Source: JAPXSY01 sp034003585 (GTDB taxonomy: Bacteria > Verrucomicrobiota > Kiritimatiellia > RFP12 > UBA1067). From it: a stretch of 22,853 bases of DNA. The stretch covers positions 1-22,853 of the forward strand of contig JAVEYH010000055.1 of assembly GCA_034003585.1 (NCBI GenBank), in the 5' to 3' direction. The notes beneath the pieces were generated by a model. It ran no database searches, had not been told where the DNA came from, and saw nothing but the letters and a program-made list of their open reading frames with translations. Shown piece after piece: positions 1 through 6,804 of the stretch (positions are counted from its first letter, which is position 1; each line of letters begins with the position of its first letter). Position numbers and translations under genes: made by a program.

Positions 1-1
1 T

Positions 2-670
2 AACAACAACACGCCCGGGGTGAAACTGACCTTCACCGGCGATGTGAGCCTGAACGCGACCAAGGACAATGTCGGCGGGCGCATCACGGTCGGCGGCGCG
101 GGCGACGGAGTGATCGCGGGCAACTTCACCTCCCCGAACCTCGCGCTGTATAAGAACGGCGCCGGCACCTGGGAACTGGCCGGAGCGTACGCGTCGACCG
201 GCGTCGTGACCGTCGCGTCGGGCACGCTCGTCGTCAACACCGCGTTCCCGACAAGTGCGCTCTGCAGCGTCACCGCCAGCACCCTGTGCGGCACAGGGAC
301 GCTCCACCGGGCGACACTGAGTTCCGCCGCCCAAATCACCGGCGGCGTTCCCGGCGCGCCGGGAACACTGCGTTTCGGGGACGGAGGCGGCGTCGCGCTC
401 ACGGTCGTGAACGGTACGCTCGTCGCCCGGCCGACGGCGGACGGCACGCCGTCGCTCGTCGACATCGAAGGCACGGTCGCGCTGACCGGCGCGCTGACAG
501 TGAATCTCGACGGCGACTTTTCCGCTCTCCCTGCCGGGACGTATCCGCTCCTCACCTGGACGGAAAAACCGGGACGGGAACGTACTCCGCGGGCAGCGGC
601 TTTCCGTCGGGCGCGAGCCTTACGGAGACGGCCGGCGGGCTGTCGCTTTACGTGCCGGGCGCGGTTTTGA
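2..670 (+). CDS. Autotransporter-associated beta-strand repeat protein, upstream segment (5' partial, frameshifted)
   Basis: The frame is open from base 2, so the gene begins before the window. The translation is Gly/Thr/Ala/Val-rich. It contains a clear autotransporter-associated beta-strand repeat (PATR type) at about bases 150-240: a K-x-G-A-G-T-W-x-L-x-G core followed by a Y-x-S-T-G-V-V-x-V-x-x-G-T-L-V-V segment. Such repeats form beta-helical surface or secreted proteins, often very large in Verrucomicrobiota and Kiritimatiellota. Coding character is good up to the residues TYPLLTW (about base 560). After that this frame becomes Arg-rich nonsense and stops at 670, while the family-like sequence continues in the next frame. 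This is therefore one gene with the segment at 562-2277. What is seen is the repeat and the frame change; whether the shift is a mutation or an assembly error cannot be told here. Confidence 0.75.
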   Translation, partial: NNNTPGVKLTFTGDVSLNATKDNVGGRITVGGAGDGVIAGNFTSPNLALYKNGAGTWELAGAYASTGVVTVASGTLVVNTAFPTSALCSVTASTLCGTGTLHRATLSSAAQITGGVPGAPGTLRFGDGGGVALTVVNGTLVARPTADGTPSLVDIEGTVALTGALTVNLDGDFSALPAGTYPLLTWTEKPGRERTPRAAAFRRARALRRRPAGCRFTCRARF

Positions 671-2277
671 GCTGGACGGGCACCGTGAACGGCGACTGGG
701 ACACCGCCACAGCGAACTGGAACGACGGCCAGGTGTTCAGTGACGGCACGGACGTCGTGTTCGGCGACGATGCCGCCGACGGACGGACGAATGTCACCCT
801 CACCGCCGCGGCCGCGCCGGGTTCGGTGACGGTTGCGAGCGATGTCAACGGCTACACCTTCTCCGGTGCCAAGATGACGGGGACGATGACGCTTACGAAA
901 TCGGGGAGCGCCCCGTTGACGCTGGAGAACGCGAACGACTATACAGGCCTCACCACAATCAATGGCGGCACGTTCCGGCTGAACGGATCGCTCGACGGTT
1001 CGGGTGTGCTCGTGCAGCCGGGCGCGGAATTCCAGCAGGGGACGAACGCCTCCATCCGCGGGGACGTGAACGTGAACATCCTCGGACAGGCCATGTTCTA
1101 CGGCTCGAACACCTTCACGGGCGACCTGGTCTTCGGTTCGGTCGCGGAAGAGAAAGCCACGGGCACGGTTTACAACGTCTCGTCGATCGGCGGGGACGGC
1201 GGAGAGGTCGCCGTGATGCACAACGCCAGACTCACGCTGGATGCGGATGGTGTCTATCCCAGCCGCACGCTCCGTTTCCCGGCCCGGCAGGCCGGCGGCA
1301 ACAGCAGCTTCTACATCAGACAGCCGTCCGGCAGAACCGCGACCTGGCCCGGCGGCGTCGCGTTGGACACGCCGGCGAGTGATTATTTCTACGACATTTC
1401 CGGGACCCTGAACTTGGGCACCGGTCCGGATGCGGTGATCACGGACGCGGGGTGCGCCTCGTCTTCGTCTTTCATGATCCGCGGCGTCGGGCGCCTCAAC
1501 CAGTACGCCCGGACGCAGCTCAAGGGCGGCTGCGGAAAGACGGACGGCGGAACATGGCACATCTACTCCTCCAGCAACGTGCTTTCGCAATTCGGTATCG
1601 CGGTCGGCACTGTGTTTCTGCACGCCCCGGACGCTTTTTCGTCGAATTGCACGATCAGGCTGGGGCAGGTTTATTCAAGCAACAAATTCAGCTCCGCGAT
1701 CGATTTCGGGGGGTTCGACCTGACGGTCGCCAGTCTCGCCGTCGACCAGGGCATCACGATCGAGGGGAACACCCAGGTGTTCACGACGTCCGATCCGGCC
1801 ACGGTCACGCTGCTCGGCCCCGGCGACACGGCGCTGAACCGGACCGGCACCGAGCTGAAGGGCGCGCTTTCGATCCGCAAGCGCGGCGCGGCCACGACGC
1901 TCACCCTCGGCCAGCCGAATTCGAACACCGGCGACTTCCTGCTGGAGGAAGGCTCCACCGTCGCCAGCACCAACCGCGCGTTCGGTCATTCCACGAACCT
2001 CTTCGTGGGGGCCGCGGCCACGCTCACGGTTTCCGCTTCCGACGCGTTGCCGCCGGAGGACGGCGTGTGGCTGCGCGTGGCCGAAGGCGGCGGCATCGTG
2101 CTCTCCAACGGCGTCGCCGCCACAGTCTACGGTCTCGAGATCAACGGGCAGCCTCGCGGCGCCGGCACGTACGGCGGCGAGGGGAGCGGCGCGCGGATCA
2201 TCCTGCCGGACGTCTTCGGCGGCACGGGGACGCTCCGCGTGCGGAACGGCGCCGGGTTGACGGTGCTGGTGCGCTGA
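562..2277 (+). CDS. Autotransporter-associated beta-strand repeat protein, downstream segment (frameshifted continuation)
   Basis: This continues the gene above in another frame, starting with GKTGTGTYS where the first segment would be expected to continue. It carries a W-T-G-x-V-N-G-D-W-D...N-W block (about bases 673-720), then PATR-like units near 890-1000 (LTKSGSAPLTLENANDYTG) and 1860-1970 (IRKRGAATTLTLGQPNSNTG). The C-terminal block ends in GTLRVRNGAGLTVLVR. No beta-barrel autotransporter domain, PEP-CTERM sorting signal or transmembrane anchor is visible after the last repeat. The protein is probably secreted or surface-held by other means (inference). A one-base deletion around bases 560-570, next to the A5 run at 564-568, restores a single reading frame. 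Substrate and partners cannot be inferred. Confidence 0.75.
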   Translation, partial: GKTGTGTYSAGSGFPSGASLTETAGGLSLYVPGAVLSWTGTVNGDWDTATANWNDGQVFSDGTDVVFGDDAADGRTNVTLTAAAAPGSVTVASDVNGYTFSGAKMTGTMTLTKSGSAPLTLENANDYTGLTTINGGTFRLNGSLDGSGVLVQPGAEFQQGTNASIRGDVNVNILGQAMFYGSNTFTGDLVFGSVAEEKATGTVYNVSSIGGDGGEVAVMHNARLTLDADGVYPSRTLRFPARQAGGNSSFYIRQPSGRTATWPGGVALDTPASDYFYDISGTLNLGTGPDAVITDAGCASSSSFMIRGVGRLNQYARTQLKGGCGKTDGGTWHIYSSSNVLSQFGIAVGTVFLHAPDAFSSNCTIRLGQVYSSNKFSSAIDFGGFDLTVASLAVDQGITIEGNTQVFTTSDPATVTLLGPGDTALNRTGTELKGALSIRKRGAATTLTLGQPNSNTGDFLLEEGSTVASTNRAFGHSTNLFVGAAATLTVSASDALPPEDGVWLRVAEGGGIVLSNGVAATVYGLEINGQPRGAGTYGGEGSGARIILPDVFGGTGTLRVRNGAGLTVLVR

Positions 2278-2306
2278 GCCGAATCGCCGGGGCGCTATTC
2301 ATTTTT

Positions 2307-2321
2307 GTTGAATCCGTACCC
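2307..2321 (+). repeat. 15-nt intergenic repeat, copy 1
   Basis: GTTGAATCCGTACCC occurs here and, exactly, as its reverse complement at 5133-5147. Both copies lie in non-coding sequence. Both are also near a copy of TAATTCCTCCTT (2391-2402 and 5106-5117), which suggests that the two intergenic regions share a dispersed element. Confidence 0.5.
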
Positions 2322-2329
2322 TTGTCGCT

Positions 2330-2347
2330 AACTTGAGCGTTCAAGTT
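2330..2347 (+). terminator. Short hairpin after the beta-strand-repeat gene (weak terminator candidate)
   Basis: AACTTGA-GCGT-TCAAGTT forms a perfect 7-bp stem with a 4-nt loop about 50 bases after the stop codon. The stem is AT-rich and no U-tract follows directly; only a TCGTTTT stretch lies a few bases later. It could end transcription of the repeat gene or be a protein-binding palindrome. Confidence 0.3.
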
Positions 2348-2407
2348 ACCCCTTCGTTTTACCCGCTCTGGCGGGCGGCGGGCTAACTCATAATTCCTCC
2401 TTGAGGC

Positions 2408-2435
2408 TTGACTGTCATCCCCCTCCCCCCATAAT
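2408..2435 (+). promoter_or_regulatory. Sigma70-like promoter for the oxidoreductase/isomerase operon
   Basis: TTGACT (2408-2413) and CATAAT (2430-2435) are separated by 16 bases. This is a near-consensus pair inside an otherwise GC-rich region, and it points to transcription starting near 2442, about 110 bases before the chosen start codon. No other equally good pair is seen between 2278 and 2550. Confidence 0.5.
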
Positions 2436-2449
2436 AAGAGGCGAATATG

Positions 2450-2466
2450 GGAAACGGAACGTTTCC
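2450..2466 (+). promoter_or_regulatory. Palindrome just downstream of the promoter (possible operator)
   Basis: GGAAACG-GAA-CGTTTCC is a perfect 7-bp inverted repeat with a 3-nt spacer, starting about 8 bases after the predicted transcription start. Position and size suit a repressor operator. The AAACG/CGTTT half-sites resemble LacI/GalR-family sites, but the odd 3-nt centre does not match the usual central CG. The alternative is a short 5'UTR hairpin. Confidence 0.3.
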
Positions 2467-2550
2467 GGTTACCCCGATTCAGAAATGCGTAGCCGCAGAA
2501 ATCCGGTTCGGGAACGCTCGGACGGGATGCGCGGAAACAAAGGGATCGCG

Positions 2551-3924
2551 ATGATGAAGACCTGGTTGAACCAACTGAACCGCCGCACGTTTGTCAAGAC
2601 CGCCTCCGCCGGGGCCGCGCTCGGGAGCCTGCCCGGAATCCTGCGGGCGCAGCAGGCGCCCGCGCTGAATGTCAGCGGCGCCAACAGCCGCGTACGCGTG
2701 GCGTGCGTCGGCTTCTCCGACCGTTTTAAGGACGCCTTGTTGCCTTCGTTCCTCAAATCCAAAGACGAACTCAACTTCGATCTGGTCGCGCTGGCGGACC
2801 TCTGGAGCCAGCGCCGGGAGCAGGGCAAGGCCAAACTGGAGGAAAAACTCGGGCACGGCATCGACCTCTACCGCAGCGACGAGGAACTGTACGAAAAAGC
2901 CAAGGACGTGGATGCGGTCATCCTCTCCACCGCCGACTTCCAGCACGCCCTGCACACCGTGCATGCGGTGAAGGCAGGCAAGGATTCGTACACGGAGAAA
3001 CCCTGCGCCGAGGACATGGACGCCGCCAACGCGGTGCTGGACGCGGTGACCGGAGCGCGTCGCGACGGCAACCGCGGCGGGGCGGTCGTGCAGATCGGCT
3101 CGCAGCGACGCAGCGGGCGCGCGTATCACATCGCCAACGACTACATCCGGTCCGGGAAGTTCGGCGATATCACCTATGTGGATCTCTGCTGGAACGTGAA
3201 TCAGCCGCGGCGCTGGCGCCGTCCCGAAGCGCTCGTTTCCAGTTTGAAGGCGAAGGACACCGACTGGAAGCGCTGGCTGCTCGACCGGCCGTTGGTGGAT
3301 TTCGACCCGCGCAAATATCTGGAGTTCCGTCTGTTCTGGCCCTACTCCTCCGGCATTCCGGGACAGTGGATGTGCCACCAGATCGATACCGTGGCCTGGT
3401 TCACAGGCTTCGCGTACCCGCGTTCGGCCATGTCCTCCGGCGGCATTTACGCCTGGAAGGACGGCCGCCAGAGCTGTGACACCTTCACCACCATCATGGA
3501 GTACGGCCCGGAAGAGGACGCCGCCAAAGGTTTCCAGGTGGTCTTCAGCTCCCGACAGACCAACTGCGCGCGCGGGAACGTGGAAAAATACCACTCCGCC
3601 ACGGGCACGATCGACCTGATCCGGGGCACCGTTTCGAACGAGGGCGTTGAGAAGGTTGCGGAAGAGACCCGCAAACTTGCCGAAACGGAAGCCGCCGCGA
3701 CCTCCGCCAACACCGGGGCAGGCGGGATGGAGGTGGCGCACATGCGCAACTGGATGGAGTGCGTCCGTTCGCGCAAGCAGCCCAACGCGCCGATCGAGGC
3801 GGGGTACAGCCATGCGGTCGCGCTGATCATGGCCAACGCCTCGTTGCGCACCGGCATGAAGGCCGTGTTCGACAAAAAACTCCGCCAGGTGGTCGCCGGC
3901 GGCAAGGTCTTCAAGGGGTACTGA
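2551..3924 (+). CDS. Tat-exported Gfo/Idh/MocA-family oxidoreductase
   Basis: 457 residues from ATG 2551, preceded by AAAGGGATCGCG as a weak ribosome site; the open frame extends further upstream without coding character. A twin-arginine signal is visible (NRRTFVK at residues 10-16, then a short Ala/Gly/Leu stretch), so export to the periplasm is likely. A Rossmann-type NAD(P)-binding segment follows (VRVACVGFSD). The family EKP motif (E149-K150-P151) holds the Lys that normally acts in catalysis. The C-terminal part is of the long Gfo/Idh form common in Verrucomicrobiota and Planctomycetes. Members oxidise or epimerise sugars, inositols or related polyols; the substrate cannot be read from sequence. 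It is followed after 17 bases by a sugar isomerase-like gene, so the pair probably acts in one carbohydrate pathway. Confidence 0.85.
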   Translation: MMKTWLNQLNRRTFVKTASAGAALGSLPGILRAQQAPALNVSGANSRVRVACVGFSDRFKDALLPSFLKSKDELNFDLVALADLWSQRREQGKAKLEEKLGHGIDLYRSDEELYEKAKDVDAVILSTADFQHALHTVHAVKAGKDSYTEKPCAEDMDAANAVLDAVTGARRDGNRGGAVVQIGSQRRSGRAYHIANDYIRSGKFGDITYVDLCWNVNQPRRWRRPEALVSSLKAKDTDWKRWLLDRPLVDFDPRKYLEFRLFWPYSSGIPGQWMCHQIDTVAWFTGFAYPRSAMSSGGIYAWKDGRQSCDTFTTIMEYGPEEDAAKGFQVVFSSRQTNCARGNVEKYHSATGTIDLIRGTVSNEGVEKVAEETRKLAETEAAATSANTGAGGMEVAHMRNWMECVRSRKQPNAPIEAGYSHAVALIMANASLRTGMKAVFDKKLRQVVAGGKVFKGY

Positions 3925-3941
3925 ACGAAGAACGGCCTGCC

Positions 3942-4820
3942 ATGCAACTCACTCGCAAAGATTTCACCCGCTCCGTCACCGCCTTCGGGGCATTGGGGGG
4001 GTTGGGGATGATGCGCGCCGGAAAACCGGAACCGCACTTTCTGTTCGGCATCTGCGCCGGCCCTGACAAGGCGGAACGGCTGAAGGCCATCGGCTACGAC
4101 TTCATCGAAGGCGGCGTGGCCGGCACACTCAAGCCGGCCATGCCGGACGCGGCGTTCGCCCCCGAGTGCGCGAAACTGAAAACCTGCGCGCTCCCCTTCC
4201 GCTCCTGCAACGGGTTCATCCCGCGGGAGTTCCGGCTCACGGGGCCGGCCGCGGACCATGGCCCCGCGCTGGAGTACGCGGCCAAAGCCTGTGAACGCGC
4301 TGACGCGCTCGGCATCCCCTTCATCGTGCTGGGCAGCGGCGGCGCGCGCAATGTGCCGGAAGGCTTCAGCACGGCAGAGGGCAAAGCCCAGTTCATCGCG
4401 TTCTGCCGAAAGCTCGGCGATCGCATCCGCGACCGCAACGTGACGATCGTGCTCGAACCGCTCAACAAGAACGAGTCGAACATCCTGAACTCGGTCACGG
4501 AGGGGATCGCGTACGTGGACGAAATCAACCGGCCCCGTATCCGGCTCTTGGCCGACTTCTACCACATGATGAAGGAGAAGGAGGGTCCGGACGCGATCCG
4601 CAAAGCCGGCGACCGGATCCGGCACTGCCACATCGCCGAGCTCGAGGGACGTAAAGCCCCCGGAACGCGGGACGAGGATTTGAGCGGTTACTTCATGGCG
4701 TTGCGCGATATCGGCTATACCGGCGGCGTCTCCTGCGAGTGCGGCTGGCCCAAGGAGAACATCGAAAACGCCTGGGAAAAGGCGCTCGCGACCATGCGCC
4801 GGCAGGCCGGCCTGTCCTGA
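3942..4820 (+). CDS. Sugar phosphate isomerase/epimerase-like TIM-barrel protein
   Basis: 292 residues from ATG 3942; the open frame runs upstream but overlaps the oxidoreductase, so the downstream ATG is preferred. No strong Shine-Dalgarno is seen; the 17-nt spacing suggests translation within the oxidoreductase mRNA. It belongs to the xylose-isomerase-like/AP-endonuclease-2 TIM-barrel group. Likely divalent-metal ligands are E172 (VLEPLN), D205 (LADFYH), H228 or H230 (RHCHIAE) and E266 (SCECGW). The N-terminus (TRKDFTRSVTAFGALGG) looks like a degenerate Tat leader with RK instead of RR. Relatives isomerise or epimerise keto-sugars, inososes or hydroxypyruvate. Pairing with a Gfo/Idh enzyme supports a sugar or polyol oxidation-isomerisation route; the exact reaction is unknown. 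Confidence 0.85.
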   Translation: MQLTRKDFTRSVTAFGALGGLGMMRAGKPEPHFLFGICAGPDKAERLKAIGYDFIEGGVAGTLKPAMPDAAFAPECAKLKTCALPFRSCNGFIPREFRLTGPAADHGPALEYAAKACERADALGIPFIVLGSGGARNVPEGFSTAEGKAQFIAFCRKLGDRIRDRNVTIVLEPLNKNESNILNSVTEGIAYVDEINRPRIRLLADFYHMMKEKEGPDAIRKAGDRIRHCHIAELEGRKAPGTRDEDLSGYFMALRDIGYTGGVSCECGWPKENIENAWEKALATMRRQAGLS

Positions 4821-4905
4821 TCCTCCGTGCCTTGCGGGCTGCATACAGCAAGGCAGAACGGATAAGCGCTCAATTCGCGGCACGGCATGCAGGGCGGTCT
4901 GGACT

Positions 4906-4929
4906 GGGAGCGCGGGCGTCCCCGCCCGC
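4906..4929 (+). repeat. REP-like 24-nt palindromic element, copy 1
   Basis: The 24 bases here are repeated exactly, in reverse complement, at 21102-21125, some 16 kb away and also intergenic. Inside is a hairpin, GCGGGCG-TCCC-CGCCCGC (4912-4929). It resembles the dispersed GC-rich palindromic elements of other bacteria; function unknown. Confidence 0.65.
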
Positions 4930-5132
4930 AACAGCGTTTCGTTCAACCGGGCCGGCGCAGAGGGTTGGCCGGAAGACCGTACCCGTTCACAGCGAAGCGG
5001 CACACGTTCCCGTACACGAAGACACGAACGGAACGCGACTTGGATGAGAGTCATCGACGAATTATGAATGGCACAATCCTTTCGCCTTCAGGATGTTACA
5101 ACTCCTAATTCCTCCTTCCTAACTCCCCCTTC

Positions 5133-5158
5133 GGGTACGGATTCAACCAAGTTGAATC
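5133..5158 (+). repeat. 15-nt repeat copy 2 fused to a perfect hairpin
   Basis: 5133-5147 is the exact reverse complement of 2307-2321. Its last eight bases also form a perfect stem with the bases that follow: GATTCAAC-CAA-GTTGAATC (5140-5158). The hairpin lies about 20 bases upstream of the -35 box of the DUF2851 gene, so it could be an operator or the end of an upstream transcript. Confidence 0.45.
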
Positions 5159-5179
5159 GCACCCGTATCGCGTTTGCCG

Positions 5180-5208
5180 TTTACTCGCCCGCGCAAGCGG
5201 CATATACT
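5180..5208 (+). promoter_or_regulatory. Promoter of the DUF2851 gene, probably leaderless
   Basis: TTTACT (5180-5185) and TATACT (5203-5208) are 17 bases apart. The start of transcription would fall at about 5214-5216, on or next to the ATG at 5216. No Shine-Dalgarno precedes that ATG, which fits a leaderless mRNA. Confidence 0.45.
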
Positions 5209-5215
5209 GCGCCTC

Positions 5216-6673
5216 ATGAAAGGCAGTGATCCTTTTGCCCTTGCGGACTCCTATGCGCGGATGCTGGACGCGGATTCCTTCGCGCTCCGCGAGGCGCCGG
5301 CCGCATACCGTTCCGGTTTCCCCTGGAGCGAACGCCATCTCCAGTGCCTGTGGTTCGACGCGCGGTACCGGCCGCCCGCCTTCGCGCTTCCCGGCGGTGA
5401 AACCGCGACCGTGCTGGATCCCGGCGAGTGGAATCTGGAAGCCGGACCCGATTTTCTGAACGCCACACTGCTGATTAATCCGGGCGCGCGCCGTGTCCGC
5501 GGCGATGTCGAAGTGCATGTCCGTCCCTCCGACTGGGACGCGCACCGCCACGGCGTTGACCCCGCGTACGCGCATGTCATCGCGCACGTCACCTGGTTCG
5601 AAGGACCGGTCTCCGGTTCCCTGCCGGCAGGGGCCATTCCCCTCTCCCTCGCCGCGGCCGTGACGGCGCGCCCGGATCTCTCGCTGGACGACATTGACCT
5701 CAAAGCCTACCCGCACGCCGCGCTGCCGGAAACGCCGCGGCCCTGTGGGATTCTGATGCGGAACCAGCCGGAACGGGTCAAAGCCCTGCTGGTTTCGGCC
5801 GGGCAGTACCGCCTGCGGGTCAAAGCGGATCGGCTGCGCGCCCGTTTGGAACAGAGCGGTGACCGGACACAGGTGGTGTACGAGGAAATCATGGCGGCCC
5901 TCGGGTACAAACACAACCAGGCGCCGTTCCGCGCGGTCGCCCGTCTTCTGCCCGCGGCCGCGCTCAATACGCCGCGCGAATCGGCTTTCGCGCGTCTGCT
6001 CGGAACCGCGCGCCTTCTGCCCCAACCGGATGCCGCGCCGGACGAGGAGGGACGCCGCGTCATCCGCCGTCTCTGGGACCTGTGGTGGCGGCACGAGGGG
6101 CCCGTGCTGCCGGATTCGGTCTCCTGGCGCCACCACAACGTGCGGCCGCAAAATGCGCCGGTCCGGCGCCTTGCGGCCGCGGCGGGACTCTTCAGCGGCA
6201 TCACCACCGTGCTGCACGAACTCGACCGCCTGCCGCGCGGGGAGGGCGCGCGCTGGTTTGCCCAAGCGACCGAACGGATGGCCGCGCGCGTCCGGTGGCC
6301 CTTCTGGGATCAGCGTCTCACCTTCGCTTCGGCGCCCGCGCCCGAGCGCCCGGTCGCGCTGCTGGGCACCTCCCGCGTGTCCGCCCTGCTCGCCAACACC
6401 GTGCTGCCGTTGTACGCGGCGGAGAAGACGTTGCCGCCGGATCTCCTCGAACACATGCCCTCCGAGGATCTCTCCTCTTCCATGCGGCTCGCGGCCCTGT
6501 ATCTGCTCGGACGCGACCACAATCCCGCCCTGTACGCCGACAACGGCCTGTTGCAGCAGGGCTTGCTGCAGATCCACCACGATTTTTGTCTGACGGCCCG
6601 TCCCGGATGCGAAGCCTGCGCCCTGTGCGCCGTGCTGCGGAACCCCTCCGGACGCCCCCATCCGCTTCGATGA
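5216..6673 (+). CDS. DUF2851-family protein
   Basis: 485 residues from ATG 5216; an in-frame TTG at 5174 is possible but lies upstream of the predicted promoter -10 box. The family is recognised from SERHLQCLWFDARYRP (residues 38-53), the EAGPDF block (75-80) and GDVEVHVRPSDWDAHRH (96-112). The C-terminus has four cysteines, C458-X6-C465-X2-C468-X2-C471, after QIHHDF. The spacing resembles the iron-sulfur loop of HhH-GPD DNA glycosylases (C-X6-C-X2-C-X5-C) but is shorter at the end. The PD...ExH order in the first domain loosely recalls PD-(D/E)XK nucleases; that is only an inference. Function is unknown as far as I know. It stands alone between an intergenic repeat region and an FHA gene with its own promoter. 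Confidence 0.8.
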   Translation: MKGSDPFALADSYARMLDADSFALREAPAAYRSGFPWSERHLQCLWFDARYRPPAFALPGGETATVLDPGEWNLEAGPDFLNATLLINPGARRVRGDVEVHVRPSDWDAHRHGVDPAYAHVIAHVTWFEGPVSGSLPAGAIPLSLAAAVTARPDLSLDDIDLKAYPHAALPETPRPCGILMRNQPERVKALLVSAGQYRLRVKADRLRARLEQSGDRTQVVYEEIMAALGYKHNQAPFRAVARLLPAAALNTPRESAFARLLGTARLLPQPDAAPDEEGRRVIRRLWDLWWRHEGPVLPDSVSWRHHNVRPQNAPVRRLAAAAGLFSGITTVLHELDRLPRGEGARWFAQATERMAARVRWPFWDQRLTFASAPAPERPVALLGTSRVSALLANTVLPLYAAEKTLPPDLLEHMPSEDLSSSMRLAALYLLGRDHNPALYADNGLLQQGLLQIHHDFCLTARPGCEACALCAVLRNPSGRPHPLR

Positions 6674-6744
6674 AACAAGGGTGCCCGCACCTCATTGCCA
6701 CCGTATTCCCGCAAACGCCTGACGTTCCTTTTCGATACGCGGCA

Positions 6745-6773
6745 TTGACTTCCGTCGGCCGGATTATTAAGCT
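6745..6773 (+). promoter_or_regulatory. Promoter candidate for the FHA gene
   Basis: TTGACT (6745-6750) is followed after 17 bases by TAAGCT (6768-6773), in a stretch more AT-rich than its surroundings. Transcription would start near 6780, leaving a short leader that contains the AAAGG ribosome site. Confidence 0.4.
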
Positions 6774-6804
6774 ATGAATCAATTTTTCAGCAAAGGTGCG
6801 TGAT

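Larger units (their letters stand above)
4821..5215. other. Intergenic region, 395 nt, repeat-bearing and without a convincing gene
   Basis: No ORF here has coding character. The region holds a REP-like palindrome (4906-4929), a tandem ACACGAAG/ACACGAAC pair (5014-5029), a pyrimidine-rich tract containing TAATTCCTCCTT (5106-5117), a perfect hairpin (5140-5158) and the promoter of the next gene (5180-5208). No tRNA or recognisable small RNA is seen. Confidence 0.6.

Noticed and set aside
563..569. Programmed -1 frameshift signal at the A5 run in the beta-strand-repeat gene
   Set aside because: The in-frame codons do not form an X-XXY-YYZ slippery heptamer and no obvious stimulatory hairpin directly follows; an indel is simpler.
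2479..3813. 444-codon minus-strand open frame opposite the first oxidoreductase
   Set aside because: Shadow ORF; the sense strand carries Tat, Rossmann and EKP motifs.
4887..5108. 73-codon plus-strand ORF after the isomerase gene
   Set aside because: Its N-terminal part simply translates the REP-like palindrome; no ribosome site and no coding character.
4821..5215. CRISPR array or tRNA in the longest intergenic region
   Set aside because: No regularly spaced direct repeats and no cloverleaf or CCA-end pattern; only short palindromes and a tandem 8-mer.
5105..6661. 518-codon open frame on the minus strand opposite the DUF2851 gene
   Set aside because: Arg/Gly/Ala-rich antisense shadow of a GC-rich gene; no family motif, while the plus-strand frame has clear DUF2851 blocks.
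6674..6700. Terminator hairpin after the DUF2851 gene (GGTGC-CC-GCACC)
   Set aside because: Two-base loop, short stem and no U-tract.
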